Shown: piece after piece, positions 53,459 to 63,771 of the stretch
Layout of the letters: every line of letters begins with the position of its first letter
How positions within the stretch are numbered: the first letter of the stretch is position 1
Assembly: GCA_900538355.1 (NCBI GenBank)
Contig: UPXS01000005.1
Coordinates: 1-64,000 of the forward strand
DNA from: an uncultured Veillonella sp.
GTDB lineage: Bacteria > Bacillota > Negativicutes > Veillonellales > Veillonellaceae
Length of the DNA stretch: 64,000 nt
Direction: 5' to 3'
Made by a program: the position numbers and the translations under genes
The notes under the pieces: model-generated
Seen by the model: the letters and a program-made list of their open reading frames with translations, nothing else
The model's database searches: none
What the model was told of the DNA's origin: nothing

Positions 53459-54377
53459 GTGCCCTCTCCCGTGCAGCTACCTTCTTATCATAATCAATAA
53501 TTTGATCCATCTTAGTCATCCAACGATGTTGGAACCATAGCCACTCATCTGGATGTTCCTTAATAAATTCTTCTGTAACGCGTACACATTCTTCAGTCAA
53601 GCGGTACATATCTACATCTTCATCACCTGTATCAACATAATGTAAGGCTGGTAAAATATGTACAATATGACCACCTTCAGGCTTACGAGATGCAAAAATT
53701 GGAACTACTGGAGAGCCAAATTTTTTTGCAAATGTAGCTGGTCCTATGACCGCTGAAGAGTCCTGCCCCAAAAACGGAACAGGTAGACCATTAATATAAC
53801 CATCTTGGTCAGCTAAAAAACCAAGTAATTTTTTCTTTTTTAAAGCCTTAGCAGCAGAAACGATTTCGTTGCCACCACTAGCAAATACATCAAGCCCTAC
53901 CATCTCGCGATATTCATTCATGAGACGTGTAAATTGTGCATTAGGTTGTTTCTTAACAATTGTAGTAGATGGATATCCATGAGCAGCCATGGCAGCCCCC
54001 ATCCATTCCCAGTTGCCAACATGTCCAGTAAGAACAATGACACCTTTATCTTCAGCGATGGCTTTCTCTAAATGTTCTACGCCTCGCATTTCAATATGTT
54101 TATTGATAAAGGACTTTGTCAGATTTGGCATATATAAGACTTCCATAACACTGCGGCCAAGATTCTTGAACAATTTTTCAATTAATTGCTCTGCCTCTTG
54201 ATCATTCATGTTCATGCCAATCTTTATATTTTTTATACCTCTAAGTTTTTGCTTCTTCGCTATGAGGCCATATACTGGCCCTAAACTAGCGCCTATGAGC
54301 AAAATGAGCTTGTATGGCAGTCGGCAAACAAGCCAGCTAATACCTTTAACTAAATGGTATTGCCATTCGTTATTCAT
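53445..54377 (-). CDS. Lipid A acyltransferase, LpxL/HtrB family
   Basis: Family members add secondary fatty acids to Kdo-lipid A at the inner membrane. The 310-residue protein has an N-terminal hydrophobic segment and the catalytic H-x4-E in VLTGHVGNWEWMGAA (about 112-126), followed by FLADQDGY and later RWMTKMDQII. The start at 54377 has a perfect GGAGGT; longer in-frame starts lie inside kdsC. Only one such enzyme is seen in the operon. LpxL and LpxM cannot be told apart by eye. Confidence 0.9.
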   Translation of the reverse strand: MNNEWQYHLVKGISWLVCRLPYKLILLIGASLGPVYGLIAKKQKLRGIKNIKIGMNMNDQEAEQLIEKLFKNLGRSVMEVLYMPNLTKSFINKHIEMRGVEHLEKAIAEDKGVIVLTGHVGNWEWMGAAMAAHGYPSTTIVKKQPNAQFTRLMNEYREMVGLDVFASGGNEIVSAAKALKKKKLLGFLADQDGYINGLPVPFLGQDSSAVIGPATFAKKFGSPVVPIFASRKPEGGHIVHILPALHYVDTGDEDVDMYRLTEECVRVTEEFIKEHPDEWLWFQHRWMTKMDQIIDYDKKVAARERAHEKQ

Positions 54378-54390
54378 TCTGCCCACCTCC

Positions 54391-54912
54391 TTATTGTCCA
54401 TGAGCATGGGCCTCTCGTGCATAATCTGCTACAACAGTTTCCCATAGTCCTTGTTTTTTCAAGATATATTCTACAGCCTCTCTAACGGCACCGTGGCCAC
54501 CATTGACGGTAGATATAAATTTAGCTAATTGTTTGACCTCCGATACCGCATTATTGGGTGCCATCGGTAGTCCTACAATTTGAAGAGCCCCTAAATCATT
54601 TAAGTCATCCCCCATATAGGCAATTTCCTCTAAATTGATTTGATGCTCTTTACAGAGATTTCTTAATGCTTCTGTTTTATTGGCATGCCCCATAAGCAAT
54701 GCATCAAAACGAAGCTCTTTAGCACGGCGCTCAACCATAGGAGATATCCGTGCTGTAATGATTGCAAGCTTAAGTCCTGCTTTTCGAGCTGCCGTTAATC
54801 CTAGGCCATCTTTCACAGAAAAAGACTTAAGCTCTTCTCCACTAGATGTATAGATTAGAGTTCCATCAGATAGTACGCCATCAACATCAAGAACAATCCA
54901 TTGAATATTCAT
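54391..54912 (-). CDS. kdsC: 3-deoxy-D-manno-octulosonate 8-phosphate phosphatase KdsC
   Basis: KdsC removes the phosphate from Kdo-8-P. The 173-residue HAD protein without a cap has motif I VLDVDGVLSDGTLIY (Asp9 and Asp11), motif II near LAIITARIS and motif IV IAYMGDDLNDLGAL, which is typical of the family. It shares its start with the kdsD stop codon (one-base overlap). Confidence 0.95.
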   Translation of the reverse strand: MNIQWIVLDVDGVLSDGTLIYTSSGEELKSFSVKDGLGLTAARKAGLKLAIITARISPMVERRAKELRFDALLMGHANKTEALRNLCKEHQINLEEIAYMGDDLNDLGALQIVGLPMAPNNAVSEVKQLAKFISTVNGGHGAVREAVEYILKKQGLWETVVADYAREAHAHGQ

Positions 54913-55883
54913 TATACAATGCCTCTACGCAATAAATCCGTAATATGAACAATGCCTAGACATTTATTATCTGTATCTACAACTGGTAATACAGTAATAG
55001 GGCGCGGTTGATTTTTCTCCATTAAATGAAGAGCTTCCGCCGCTAATTTATCCTTTGTAATCGTACGAGGCATAGATGTCATCATATCCTCTACAGGCCA
55101 TTCTAGGAAATTACTGCCAGAATCCAGGCCGCGACGAACATCACCATCAGTAACAAGGCCTAACAAATGACCGTCTTCATCAATAACATTGGTAGCACCC
55201 AATCCTTTTTCTGTCATTACAAAGAGTGCATCTCGAACGGTTGCACCTTTGAATACCGTTGGATTATCTTCACCACCATGCATAATGTTTTCTACGGTCA
55301 ACAATAATTTGCGACCAAGAGAACCACCTGGATGGAATACGGCAAAGTTTTCCGGTGTAAAGTGATGGCGTTCTAATAAGCAAACAGCTAATGCATCGCC
55401 AAGTGCCAATGCAACTGTAGTACTTGTAGTCGGCGCCAATCCCAATGGGCAAGCTTCACGTTCTACTTCAGCAAGCAATACAATATCCGAATTCTTAGCT
55501 AGTGTAGACTCTGGTTTCCCTACAACACAGATTAATTTAGCACCAATGCGACGTAAGGATGGCAAGATACTGATGATTTCGCCTGTTTCACCACTATTGG
55601 AGAATGCTAATACTACATCATCTTCTGTAATCATACCTAGATCGCCATGCACACCTTCGCCAGGATGCATGAAGAGTGCTGGTGTACCAGTACTAGCCAA
55701 AGTAGCCGCAATTTTACGACCAATATGACCAGATTTACCCATCCCTGTACATACTACACGGCCCTTACAAGCCAAAATCATATTTACAGCATTTACAAAA
55801 TTGTGATCCAAACGAGAACTTAATTCTTCAATAGCACGTGCTTCCTCATGAAGCACCTGTGCCGCTTGTTCTAAAATAGTCAC
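54912..55883 (-). CDS. kdsD: D-arabinose 5-phosphate isomerase KdsD
   Basis: It makes arabinose-5-phosphate, the precursor of Kdo, from ribulose-5-phosphate. The 323-residue protein has a SIS domain (about 35-165; VVCTGMGKSGHIGRKIAATLASTGTPALFMHPGEG pattern, FSNSGETGEI) and two CBS domains (about 205-323). The start is GTG with AGGGG ahead. It lies 12 bases after kdsA. Confidence 0.95.
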   Translation of the reverse strand: MTILEQAAQVLHEEARAIEELSSRLDHNFVNAVNMILACKGRVVCTGMGKSGHIGRKIAATLASTGTPALFMHPGEGVHGDLGMITEDDVVLAFSNSGETGEIISILPSLRRIGAKLICVVGKPESTLAKNSDIVLLAEVEREACPLGLAPTTSTTVALALGDALAVCLLERHHFTPENFAVFHPGGSLGRKLLLTVENIMHGGEDNPTVFKGATVRDALFVMTEKGLGATNVIDEDGHLLGLVTDGDVRRGLDSGSNFLEWPVEDMMTSMPRTITKDKLAAEALHLMEKNQPRPITVLPVVDTDNKCLGIVHITDLLRRGIV

Positions 55884-55895
55884 AAATAACCGCCC

Positions 55896-56714
55896 CTAAC
55901 CTTTTACGATTTTATCAATAGCTACTAAATCTTTTAGCAAAGCTTCAAAATTATCTAAGTATAACATGTTTGGACCATCGGATAATGCTTCCTCTGGATT
56001 ATCATGTACTTCAAAGAACAGACCATCTACACCACTAGCAACAGCAGCGCGCGCCAAGTTTGGTACGAACTCGCGATTACCACTGGATTTTGTACCTGCA
56101 CCACCTGGTAATTGAACACTATGTGTAGCATCAAATACTACAGGATAGTCGAAGGAACGCATAATTGGGAAGGCTCTCATATCCACAACGAGATTATTAT
56201 AGCCAAAGCTAAATCCACGTTCTGTAAGCATAAGATTTTCATTGCCTGTTTCTTTCATTTTATTTAGAACATTTTCCATATCCTTAGGTGCCATAAATTG
56301 ACCTTTTTTTACATTTACGCATTTACCAGTTTTAGCGGCACCGTATACAAGGTCAGTTTGACGACATAAGAAAGCTGGAATTTGTAAAACATCCAATACT
56401 TCAGCAGCCGGTTCAATTTGCTCAATGGAGTGAATATCACTTACCACCGGTACATTGAGTTCCTTTTTAATAGAAGCAAGGATTTTTAGACCTTCTTCAA
56501 GACCTGGTCCGCGGAAAGAGCCGTAGCTAGAGCGATTCGCCTTATCAAAAGAAGCTTTGAAGATATATGGAATACCTAAGCGTTCACAAATTTCTTTTGC
56601 TCGTTTACCAATAGCCAATGTGCGATCATAATCTTCAATAACACATGGCCCAGCAAGGACGAAAAGACCTTTGCCGCCACCAACTGTAATATCTTTAATT
56701 TGAACTGTTTTCAT
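55896..56714 (-). CDS. kdsA: 3-deoxy-8-phosphooctulonate synthase KdsA
   Basis: KdsA condenses phosphoenolpyruvate with arabinose-5-phosphate to Kdo-8-P. The 272-residue barrel has FVLAGPCVIEDYDRTLAI, FKASFDKANRSSYGSFRGPG and FDATHSVQLPGG, the substrate loops of the family. It starts one base before the kdsB stop region, so the genes are coupled. Confidence 0.97.
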   Translation of the reverse strand: MKTVQIKDITVGGGKGLFVLAGPCVIEDYDRTLAIGKRAKEICERLGIPYIFKASFDKANRSSYGSFRGPGLEEGLKILASIKKELNVPVVSDIHSIEQIEPAAEVLDVLQIPAFLCRQTDLVYGAAKTGKCVNVKKGQFMAPKDMENVLNKMKETGNENLMLTERGFSFGYNNLVVDMRAFPIMRSFDYPVVFDATHSVQLPGGAGTKSSGNREFVPNLARAAVASGVDGLFFEVHDNPEEALSDGPNMLYLDNFEALLKDLVAIDKIVKG

Positions 56715-57446
56715 TTATTTCTCCTCTTGCTCGTAGATTGCATTTACACGAGCTAAGTCTTCCGGTGTATCAACACCGATAAATCGTTTATCTGTAAGAA
56801 TAACACGAATAGTATAGCCATTTTCAAGAGCGCGCAATTGCTCTAACGATTCTGTTTGCTCTGCTGGTGTTGGTTCCATCTTTGCATAATTTAGCAAGAA
56901 ATCTCTGCGATATGCATAGATACCAATGTGTTTTAGTGGAGCACGTACAAAATCATGACGTGGATACGGGATTAAGGACCGAGAAAAATACATCGCATCA
57001 TTGCGATTATTTAAAATAACCTTTACTGCCGATGGCTCATCGTATTCATCCTCTAATAAAGGAGTCGCAACAGTTGCCATCTGTAAGTTTGGATCTTCTT
57101 CAAAAAGTTGGGCTAAGTCATCAATAAGTTTTGGCTCAATCATAGGTTCATCACCTTGAACATTAATAATGACATCTAAGTCTGTATAATGACTAGCAAC
57201 CTCTGCTAATCGATCAGTTCCGGTAAGGTGATTAGGATCTGTCATCATAACAGCTCCTCCAAAGTTTTGAACAGCAGAATAAACACGATCATCATCGGTA
57301 GCAACAATAGTACATTCTGTTTTTGTCGCTTGTGACACCCTTGCATAAACCCGTTCAATCATTGGTTTACCTGCAATATCCGCTAATGGTTTCCCTGGTA
57401 ATCTTGTAGAACCATAACGAGCAGGAATAACGCATCCAAACTTCAC
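56715..57446 (-). CDS. kdsB: 3-deoxy-manno-octulosonate cytidylyltransferase KdsB
   Basis: KdsB activates Kdo as CMP-Kdo for WaaA. The 243-residue protein starts with the nucleotide-binding loop IPARYGSTRLPGKPLADI and has VQGDEPMIEP and the late HIGIYAYRRDFLL stretch typical of the enzyme. The start is GTG with TGGGG ahead. Confidence 0.96.
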   Translation of the reverse strand: MKFGCVIPARYGSTRLPGKPLADIAGKPMIERVYARVSQATKTECTIVATDDDRVYSAVQNFGGAVMMTDPNHLTGTDRLAEVASHYTDLDVIINVQGDEPMIEPKLIDDLAQLFEEDPNLQMATVATPLLEDEYDEPSAVKVILNNRNDAMYFSRSLIPYPRHDFVRAPLKHIGIYAYRRDFLLNYAKMEPTPAEQTESLEQLRALENGYTIRVILTDKRFIGVDTPEDLARVNAIYEQEEK

Positions 57447-57490
57447 AATAAAACCCCATTTCTGTCATTCGTGTATCTTATTATTATACA

Positions 57491-58603
57491 CTAAATCTCT
57501 AAATTTTCTATGAATTCTTGCTTTCCAGAGACAAATTCAATTCCAATAGATAGCACTAGAATCGGTATTTTTAAGTCTTCAATTGCATGCAATTGACTTA
57601 ACTTCACCGCATCTTTTTCAGTGATACAAATAGCATCCGCTTGATGAGCAAATGCCTCTTTCCAAATATCTACAACATCATCATTTTCAAAATTATGATG
57701 ATCACCAAAAGGCATTGTATGAACAACATTGTACCCAATGTCGGTCATCGTTTGTGTAAAGGATTGAGGATTCCCAATACCACTAACAGCCATAATACGA
57801 TGCTCTTGATACGCGTCAACAGAAGAACCAGGTTCTCCATTAGCCCACTCTTCTAAGGTATACATACATTGAGGCTTGTGGATTGTTTCATATACAGGTG
57901 TATTAGGTAACATATGCGCTAAACGCTTACGAATTCCGGAAACAACACCAGGCGCCACTTGATCAACCTTTGTGAGAACAATAATATTAGCTCGCTCTAA
58001 CCCACTAAGAGGCTCGCGCAATAAACCGCGAGGCAATACATGGTCATAACCAAATGGATTAGATGCATCAATAAGAACGATATCAATATTTCGAGCTAAT
58101 GCACGATGTTGAAAACCATCATCCATAACAAGACAGTCTGCACCGAGTTCATCAATAGCAATTTCTGCAGATATAGCCCGTTCGCGGCCGATAATTACAT
58201 TAGATTTTTGCAATACTTTAGCCAATAGCCACGCTTCATCGCCACTAATAGATGGCTCTACTAACATCGTACCGTCTTTGGAAATAATGATATTTTTCTT
58301 ATTGTCCTCAGCTCGATAGCCACGGCTAAGCACGGTAGGATGAAGTCCTTTTCGGGCGAGTACATCACATATAAATCTCACCATTGGCGTTTTGCCAGTA
58401 CCACCGGCAGTAATATTACCAACACTGATAACAGGCACAGTAACTTTAGTAACACCTTTGCCCGCATCAAAGCGAGCATTTCGTATGGATACAGCCTTTT
58501 CGTAACCTTTACTTAGAAAGCCCAAGCTAGAACGAGCCATATCACCTAATATGGATTGATTTTCACCACTAACAATGGATTTGAATAATGCTTCCCCACT
58601 CAT
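57491..58603 (-). CDS. lpxK: Tetraacyldisaccharide 4'-kinase LpxK
   Basis: LpxK phosphorylates the lipid A disaccharide at the 4' position. The 370-residue membrane-associated protein has the P-loop VGNITAGGTGKTPMVRF (about 61-77), SRGYRAE, and DGFQHRALARNIDIVLIDA. It lies 44 bases upstream of kdsB and 56 downstream of waaA. Confidence 0.95.
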   Translation of the reverse strand: MSGEALFKSIVSGENQSILGDMARSSLGFLSKGYEKAVSIRNARFDAGKGVTKVTVPVISVGNITAGGTGKTPMVRFICDVLARKGLHPTVLSRGYRAEDNKKNIIISKDGTMLVEPSISGDEAWLLAKVLQKSNVIIGRERAISAEIAIDELGADCLVMDDGFQHRALARNIDIVLIDASNPFGYDHVLPRGLLREPLSGLERANIIVLTKVDQVAPGVVSGIRKRLAHMLPNTPVYETIHKPQCMYTLEEWANGEPGSSVDAYQEHRIMAVSGIGNPQSFTQTMTDIGYNVVHTMPFGDHHNFENDDVVDIWKEAFAHQADAICITEKDAVKLSQLHAIEDLKIPILVLSIGIEFVSGKQEFIENLEI

Positions 58604-58659
58604 AGGTGACTCCTCCTATTATGTAATATCATAGATGAATCTAATAAATCATATCGATC

Positions 58660-59964
58660 TTATGGAACAATATGGTGTTTTTTAAAGAGTTGACGTAACT
58701 CTTGTGTATTACGTTGTGTTGCACCGCGATTTTCACGAATAATATCAAGACAATTTTGTCCCATTTCCGTTGCCAAATCTTTATCTTTACATAAGCGCAA
58801 CACCATAGCAGTTAACTCTTTGCCATTCTTCACTTGTTCACAGGCATGACGAGAGTTCAATAATGCGAAAATCTCTTTGAAATTAAACATATATGGCCCC
58901 ACAAGAATTGGTTTACCATGTGCTGCCGGCTCGAGAATATTATGGCCTCCAGTTTTCACAAGAGAACCGCCTACAAAAATAATATCCCCTAAGCTATATA
59001 AACGACCTAGTTCACCAATAGTATCTAAAACAACTACTGGTATCCCTTCATGAACTGGCTCTGTCATATCACTACGACAAATAGCATTCAATTCATAACG
59101 TTTCGCTAACGTTTGAACATCATGACCGCGATATATCTCACGAGGTGCAATTAACAAGCGAGCTTGAGGATATTCTTGTAAGACTTGTTTAAAGGTCTCA
59201 AAGATGGTTTCTTCCTCACCCTTATGTGTACTACCGGCAATGATGATTGGATGATTATTACCAAAGCCAAACTCTTCAAGAAGTGATTGTTTTTCTTCAA
59301 CTGATACAGTAGCATACGTTTGGTCATATTTCATATTACCTGTTACGGTAATATCAGATGTTTTCGCACCTAATACTTCAATATGTGCTGCATCGAATTT
59401 TGATTGCATACAGAAACGCTCAATGGAACGCAACATTTCTTTCGTGAACGCACTAATATATTTATAGCGTTTCATACTACGATCAGAAATACGACCATTA
59501 ACCATCATAACAGGAATATTTTCTGATTGAGCGATACGCAAGAAGTTAGGCCAAATTTCTGTTTCTACAAGCAAGATAGCAATCGGTTTAATAATATGCA
59601 AAATCTTACGCGTCAAATACGGTAAATCTAGAGGGAAGAAAATAATTCCTTCTGCCTCTGGAATGATACGATGGGCCATTGCATGCCCTGTTGCAGTTAC
59701 AACAGACACCACAACAACCGCTTCAGGAAATTCCTTTTTTACTTCCTTTACTAATGGACTAGTTGCTACAATTTCCCCTACAGAAGCAGCATGAATCCAA
59801 ATAGCACGACGTCCTTCAATTTTCTTTAGTAGCGAGGCTGGCATATAGCCTGCACTCTGTTTAATACGCTCATAAAATCCATCTTCAAAGGCAAGGCGGT
59901 ATAGAATAACCGGAATCAAGCCAATCCAATAAAATATGAGCAATACATTATATATCCAGTACAT
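58660..59964 (-). CDS. waaA: 3-deoxy-D-manno-octulosonic acid transferase WaaA
   Basis: WaaA transfers Kdo from CMP-Kdo to lipid A. The 434-residue GT-B protein has an N-terminal membrane anchor (about 3-22), IWIHAASVGEIVATSPLV with the catalytic Glu, and the C-terminal nucleotide site GHNILEPAAHGKPILVGPYM. The number of Kdo units it adds cannot be told from sequence. It is 2 bases from msbA. Confidence 0.95.
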   Translation of the reverse strand: MYWIYNVLLIFYWIGLIPVILYRLAFEDGFYERIKQSAGYMPASLLKKIEGRRAIWIHAASVGEIVATSPLVKEVKKEFPEAVVVVSVVTATGHAMAHRIIPEAEGIIFFPLDLPYLTRKILHIIKPIAILLVETEIWPNFLRIAQSENIPVMMVNGRISDRSMKRYKYISAFTKEMLRSIERFCMQSKFDAAHIEVLGAKTSDITVTGNMKYDQTYATVSVEEKQSLLEEFGFGNNHPIIIAGSTHKGEEETIFETFKQVLQEYPQARLLIAPREIYRGHDVQTLAKRYELNAICRSDMTEPVHEGIPVVVLDTIGELGRLYSLGDIIFVGGSLVKTGGHNILEPAAHGKPILVGPYMFNFKEIFALLNSRHACEQVKNGKELTAMVLRLCKDKDLATEMGQNCLDIIRENRGATQRNTQELRQLFKKHHIVP

Positions 59965-59966
59965 GA

Positions 59967-61697
59967 TTATCCTTTGTTGGAGAATTGAACGGAATAGAGA
60001 TGATTGTACAATCCGCCATCAACAGCTAATAGCTCTTGGTGAGTCCCCTGCTCTACCAAGTGGCCTTGATTGAGTACAACAATTTGATGAGCATTTTGAA
60101 CTGTGCTCAATCGATGGGCAATAACAAATGCAGTACGCCCTTTCATAAGACGATCTAACGCCTCTTGTACAAGCTTTTCACTCTCTGTATCTAATGCAGA
60201 TGTCGCTTCATCTAGAATTAGAATACGAGGATCTTTCAAAATAGCACGTGCGATAGCCACACGTTGACGTTGTCCGCCAGATAAGGAGCTGCCTCGCTCG
60301 CCCACTACTGTGTCGAGACCATCAGGCATCTTTTCTACGAATTCAAGAACATTAGCAGCCTTAGCAGCTTCATATACTTCTTCATCAGTAGCATCTAATC
60401 GACCATACAAGATATTCTCTTTAATTGTGGCATTAAACAACACAGTTTCTTGTGGTACAAGCCCGATTTGTTCACGTAACGATTTAAATGTAACATCTTT
60501 TACATCATAACCATCAATCGTGATAGCGCCACCCGTTACATCGTAGAAGCGAGGTAACAAATTTGCTAGAGTCGTTTTACCAGCGCCAGATGGACCAACA
60601 AGAGCTACGCTTTCACCCGCCTTAACAGACAAAGTAAAGTTTTCGAGCGCTGTTTTTTCACCATCATAAGAGAATGAAACATCTTTAAATTCTACATTAC
60701 CTTTAATAGATGGCAACGTAATAGCATCAGGTTTTTCCACAACGTCAGTTTTAGTATCTAAAATTTCAAATACACGATCAGCTGCAGCCAATGCTTTTTG
60801 AATATTACCGTACACTTGGCTTAAACGTTTAACTGGGTTAGACAAGTTGATTGCATAAATTAGGAACGCAATCAAAGAACCTGCTGTAATAGTCCCTGTT
60901 ACTACAGAATAGCCACCATACCAAAGGATGACTGCCACCGCAATGGCTGCAGAAAACTCAACCATTGGACTTAACAAGCTAGTCAACTTAGTAGCTTTAA
61001 TAACAGCTTTAAAGTTGCGATCATTTTCATCTTCAAAACGCTTCCGTTCAAAATCTTCACGAGCGAATGATTTTACTACTCGAATAGCGCTGATTACCTC
61101 TTGTAAAAGTGCTGTAATGTCAGCCACACGGCCTTGTACATCATGACCTGCTACACGAAGCTTTTTACCAAATACATTTATAATTACTAGCACCACTGGA
61201 ACTGTAATAAAGGTAACAAGTGTCAATTTCCAGTCAATAAGTAGCATAGACACGAGAGAACCGATAAGTGTTACAGATTCCGTAATAAAAGAAATCAAAT
61301 TATCAACTACAGCAGACTGAAGTGCCGCAACGTCATTAGTAAGATTACTCATGATAACGCCAGTCTTACGGCGATCAAAATAAGATAAGCTTAATTTTTG
61401 TAGATGATTAAAGATGGCCTCCCGTACATCGATGATGACACGTTGTCCAATGTAAGACATATTATAGGTTTGACCATACGTAGCAAAGCCACGAATTAAG
61501 AATATAAGAACGATAGACCCTACTATGAGGTTCAACATAAACATATTCTTATCATCTAATACTTGGTCTACTACATTTTTAATAAGCCAAGGCACTACCA
61601 AATATGCCGCAGCTGCGACGATCATGCAGAACACTGCAAAAATCATACGCTTATAATAAGGCTTTACAAAATATAAGAGCCTAGAATAACTATTCAT
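59967..61697 (-). CDS. msbA: Lipid A flippase, MsbA-type ABC exporter
   Basis: It likely flips Kdo-lipid A to the outer face of the inner membrane. The 576-residue half-transporter has six membrane helices (about 1-310) and an ATPase domain with Walker A GPSGAGKTT, signature LSGGQRQRVAIARAI, Walker B ILILDEATSALD and the VIAHRLST His. Similar exporters pump drugs; the place between lpxB and waaA makes lipid A the likely substrate. Confidence 0.9.
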   Translation of the reverse strand: MNSYSRLLYFVKPYYKRMIFAVFCMIVAAAAYLVVPWLIKNVVDQVLDDKNMFMLNLIVGSIVLIFLIRGFATYGQTYNMSYIGQRVIIDVREAIFNHLQKLSLSYFDRRKTGVIMSNLTNDVAALQSAVVDNLISFITESVTLIGSLVSMLLIDWKLTLVTFITVPVVLVIINVFGKKLRVAGHDVQGRVADITALLQEVISAIRVVKSFAREDFERKRFEDENDRNFKAVIKATKLTSLLSPMVEFSAAIAVAVILWYGGYSVVTGTITAGSLIAFLIYAINLSNPVKRLSQVYGNIQKALAAADRVFEILDTKTDVVEKPDAITLPSIKGNVEFKDVSFSYDGEKTALENFTLSVKAGESVALVGPSGAGKTTLANLLPRFYDVTGGAITIDGYDVKDVTFKSLREQIGLVPQETVLFNATIKENILYGRLDATDEEVYEAAKAANVLEFVEKMPDGLDTVVGERGSSLSGGQRQRVAIARAILKDPRILILDEATSALDTESEKLVQEALDRLMKGRTAFVIAHRLSTVQNAHQIVVLNQGHLVEQGTHQELLAVDGGLYNHLYSVQFSNKG

Positions 61698-62832
61698 TAC
61701 ATTTCTCCTTACCGAGATTATATACCAGTTCTGCTACGCGCTTTACAGCACCTGGTTCACCTAATTTATGATGTACTTCACGCAATTCGCTACGCATCGC
61801 TTCATTGCGTTCAACATCAGTTAGAAGAGGTTCCACAAGGGATACAATAGCCTCAGGTGTCACTGCATCTTGTAATAACTCAGGAATTACTTCTTTGCCA
61901 GCTACAATGTTCGGCAAACCTACATGGGTCACATTGACGACCATCTTACCAATGCCATATGTAATTGGAGATACACGATACAATAAAATAGTCGGTAACT
62001 CCATCATAGCTGTTTCTAATGTAGCTGTACCTGATGCGGCTAGACATACATCACAAATCTGCATCAAATCATAGGTATGATCTTCTGTAATCGTCACCGG
62101 AACTTTGTGAGCATCGATGAAAGTTTCTAATTCACTACGATCGATGGTATGTGCGCGTGGCAAGAAGAATTGAATATCCTCATGGTTCACCATCAATTGT
62201 TCCCCGCTTTTTAACATTGTATCAAGCAAGGATAACACCTCTTGCTTACGGCTACCAGGCATGAGCAATACTTTTTTAGCATCTTTACGAGCTCCAAAAT
62301 ATTCCTCAGCTTCCTCTTTTGTCATCGTCGGATGTACGATATCCAATAGTGGATGGCCTACAAAGTCTACATCGCATTTATATTTACGATACGCGTCTGC
62401 TTCAAAGGGGAATATGGATGCCACCTTAGTGACATACTTACGAATTGTATTGCCACGGCTACTATGCCATGCCCAAATCGTAGGAGCAATATAATAAAGA
62501 ACGGGAATTCCCAATTCATGAGCTACAGCTGCAAGTTTCATATTAAAACCAGGGTAATCTACACAGACTAGAATATCTGGTTTTTCCTTCATCATGACAC
62601 GTTTTAAGTAGGTGCGAAGTTTAAAGAATTTAGGTAGCGATTTAACAATCTCTACTATCCCAATAACGCCTAAATTTTTAATATCATATACGATGCGAAC
62701 ACCAGCACGTTCCATCAAGGTACCACCCATGCCGAACATGTCGACAGAAGGATCTATTTCTTTCAGTGCATTAGCAACACTGGCTGCATGAGTATCACCG
62801 GATGCTTCACCGGCGGAAAACATGACTTTCAT
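61690..62832 (-). CDS. lpxB: Lipid A disaccharide synthase LpxB
   Basis: LpxB joins lipid X and UDP-2,3-diacylglucosamine into the lipid A disaccharide. The 380-residue GT-B protein starts VMFSAGEASGDTHAASVANAL and has the family motifs DYPGFNMKLA and CLAASGTATLE. It overlaps lpxI by one base, and msbA starts 8 bases before its end. Confidence 0.97.
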   Translation of the reverse strand: MKVMFSAGEASGDTHAASVANALKEIDPSVDMFGMGGTLMERAGVRIVYDIKNLGVIGIVEIVKSLPKFFKLRTYLKRVMMKEKPDILVCVDYPGFNMKLAAVAHELGIPVLYYIAPTIWAWHSSRGNTIRKYVTKVASIFPFEADAYRKYKCDVDFVGHPLLDIVHPTMTKEEAEEYFGARKDAKKVLLMPGSRKQEVLSLLDTMLKSGEQLMVNHEDIQFFLPRAHTIDRSELETFIDAHKVPVTITEDHTYDLMQICDVCLAASGTATLETAMMELPTILLYRVSPITYGIGKMVVNVTHVGLPNIVAGKEVIPELLQDAVTPEAIVSLVEPLLTDVERNEAMRSELREVHHKLGEPGAVKRVAELVYNLGKEKCNE

Positions 62833-63668
62833 TATGCATCCTTTCTGGAATCTACAAACTCTTGGTCAACAGCACAGATAACAATACCATGGCGGTTTGC
62901 CAAATCTAGTACATCTTGTTGTTGAACAAAAATAGTCTTTTCAGCCTCTACAGCAAGGACTTTACATCCACTATCAATCATGGACATTAATGTTTTTATC
63001 CCTACAGCAGGAACATCAAAACGAACATCTTGATTTGGCTTTTCCGTTTTAACGACAACCGCATCGCCACGGCCTAATTCACCGCCACGCAAAATGCACT
63101 TATCAGTGCCCTCAATAGCTTCAATAGCCATAGCCGCTTTATGTTTTACAACTACTGTTTGACCAATATCAAGTCCACCCATTTGCTTAGCTAGTTCAAA
63201 GCCAAAGCAAATATCTGCCCATTGTTCATCAGTAGGCTGTGTTTTTGAAAGCACCCCCACCTTTGGCATAAATGGTTTAAGGTATACAGTTTGATCTAAC
63301 ACTTTAAACCCTTCTCGTTCGATTTCATCTACGATGGCGAGCATGATAGTGTCATCTTTACGATTTTTAAGGCGTTTAAGAACACCTAAGGTTTTTAAAT
63401 CAGGGAATGTAAGACCTTTGAAGAGAATTTCCTTAGTCACTTTACCTAACATAGTTAATTCTTCAACACCTTCTTTTTTCAAGGTTTTAAAAATCTTACC
63501 TAATTTGGCAACACCAATATCATAGAAAGCATCGGCCTCAGCCTTTAAAGCCGGGTCTACATCTGGAACTACACCGATAACCACTACCTCATGACCTAAT
63601 ACATGAGCAGCGCGCATGAATTCTACAGGCAAAACGCCGATGCCTGCAATCAATCCTACCTTTGCCAA
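62832..63668 (-). CDS. lpxI: UDP-2,3-diacylglucosamine pyrophosphatase LpxI
   Basis: LpxI makes lipid X for LpxB and is the alternative to LpxH, first known from Caulobacter. The 278-residue protein has the DUF1009 layout: an N-terminal domain starting AKVGLIAGIGVLPVEFMRAA with MLGKVTKEILFKG, and a C-terminal domain with GQTVVVKHKAAMAIEAIEGTD and MIDSGCKVLAVEAEKTI. The start is TTG with AGGAGG 7 bases ahead. It is the first gene in the visible LPS operon. Confidence 0.93.
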   Translation of the reverse strand: MAKVGLIAGIGVLPVEFMRAAHVLGHEVVVIGVVPDVDPALKAEADAFYDIGVAKLGKIFKTLKKEGVEELTMLGKVTKEILFKGLTFPDLKTLGVLKRLKNRKDDTIMLAIVDEIEREGFKVLDQTVYLKPFMPKVGVLSKTQPTDEQWADICFGFELAKQMGGLDIGQTVVVKHKAAMAIEAIEGTDKCILRGGELGRGDAVVVKTEKPNQDVRFDVPAVGIKTLMSMIDSGCKVLAVEAEKTIFVQQQDVLDLANRHGIVICAVDQEFVDSRKDA

Positions 63669-63771
63669 GACTATACCTCCTAGATGACCTACGGCCTATA
63701 TATCAATGAGTGATTACAAATTTACAATACTTAATGCCTCAAAAAAGACATAATCATATACAATATATTGT

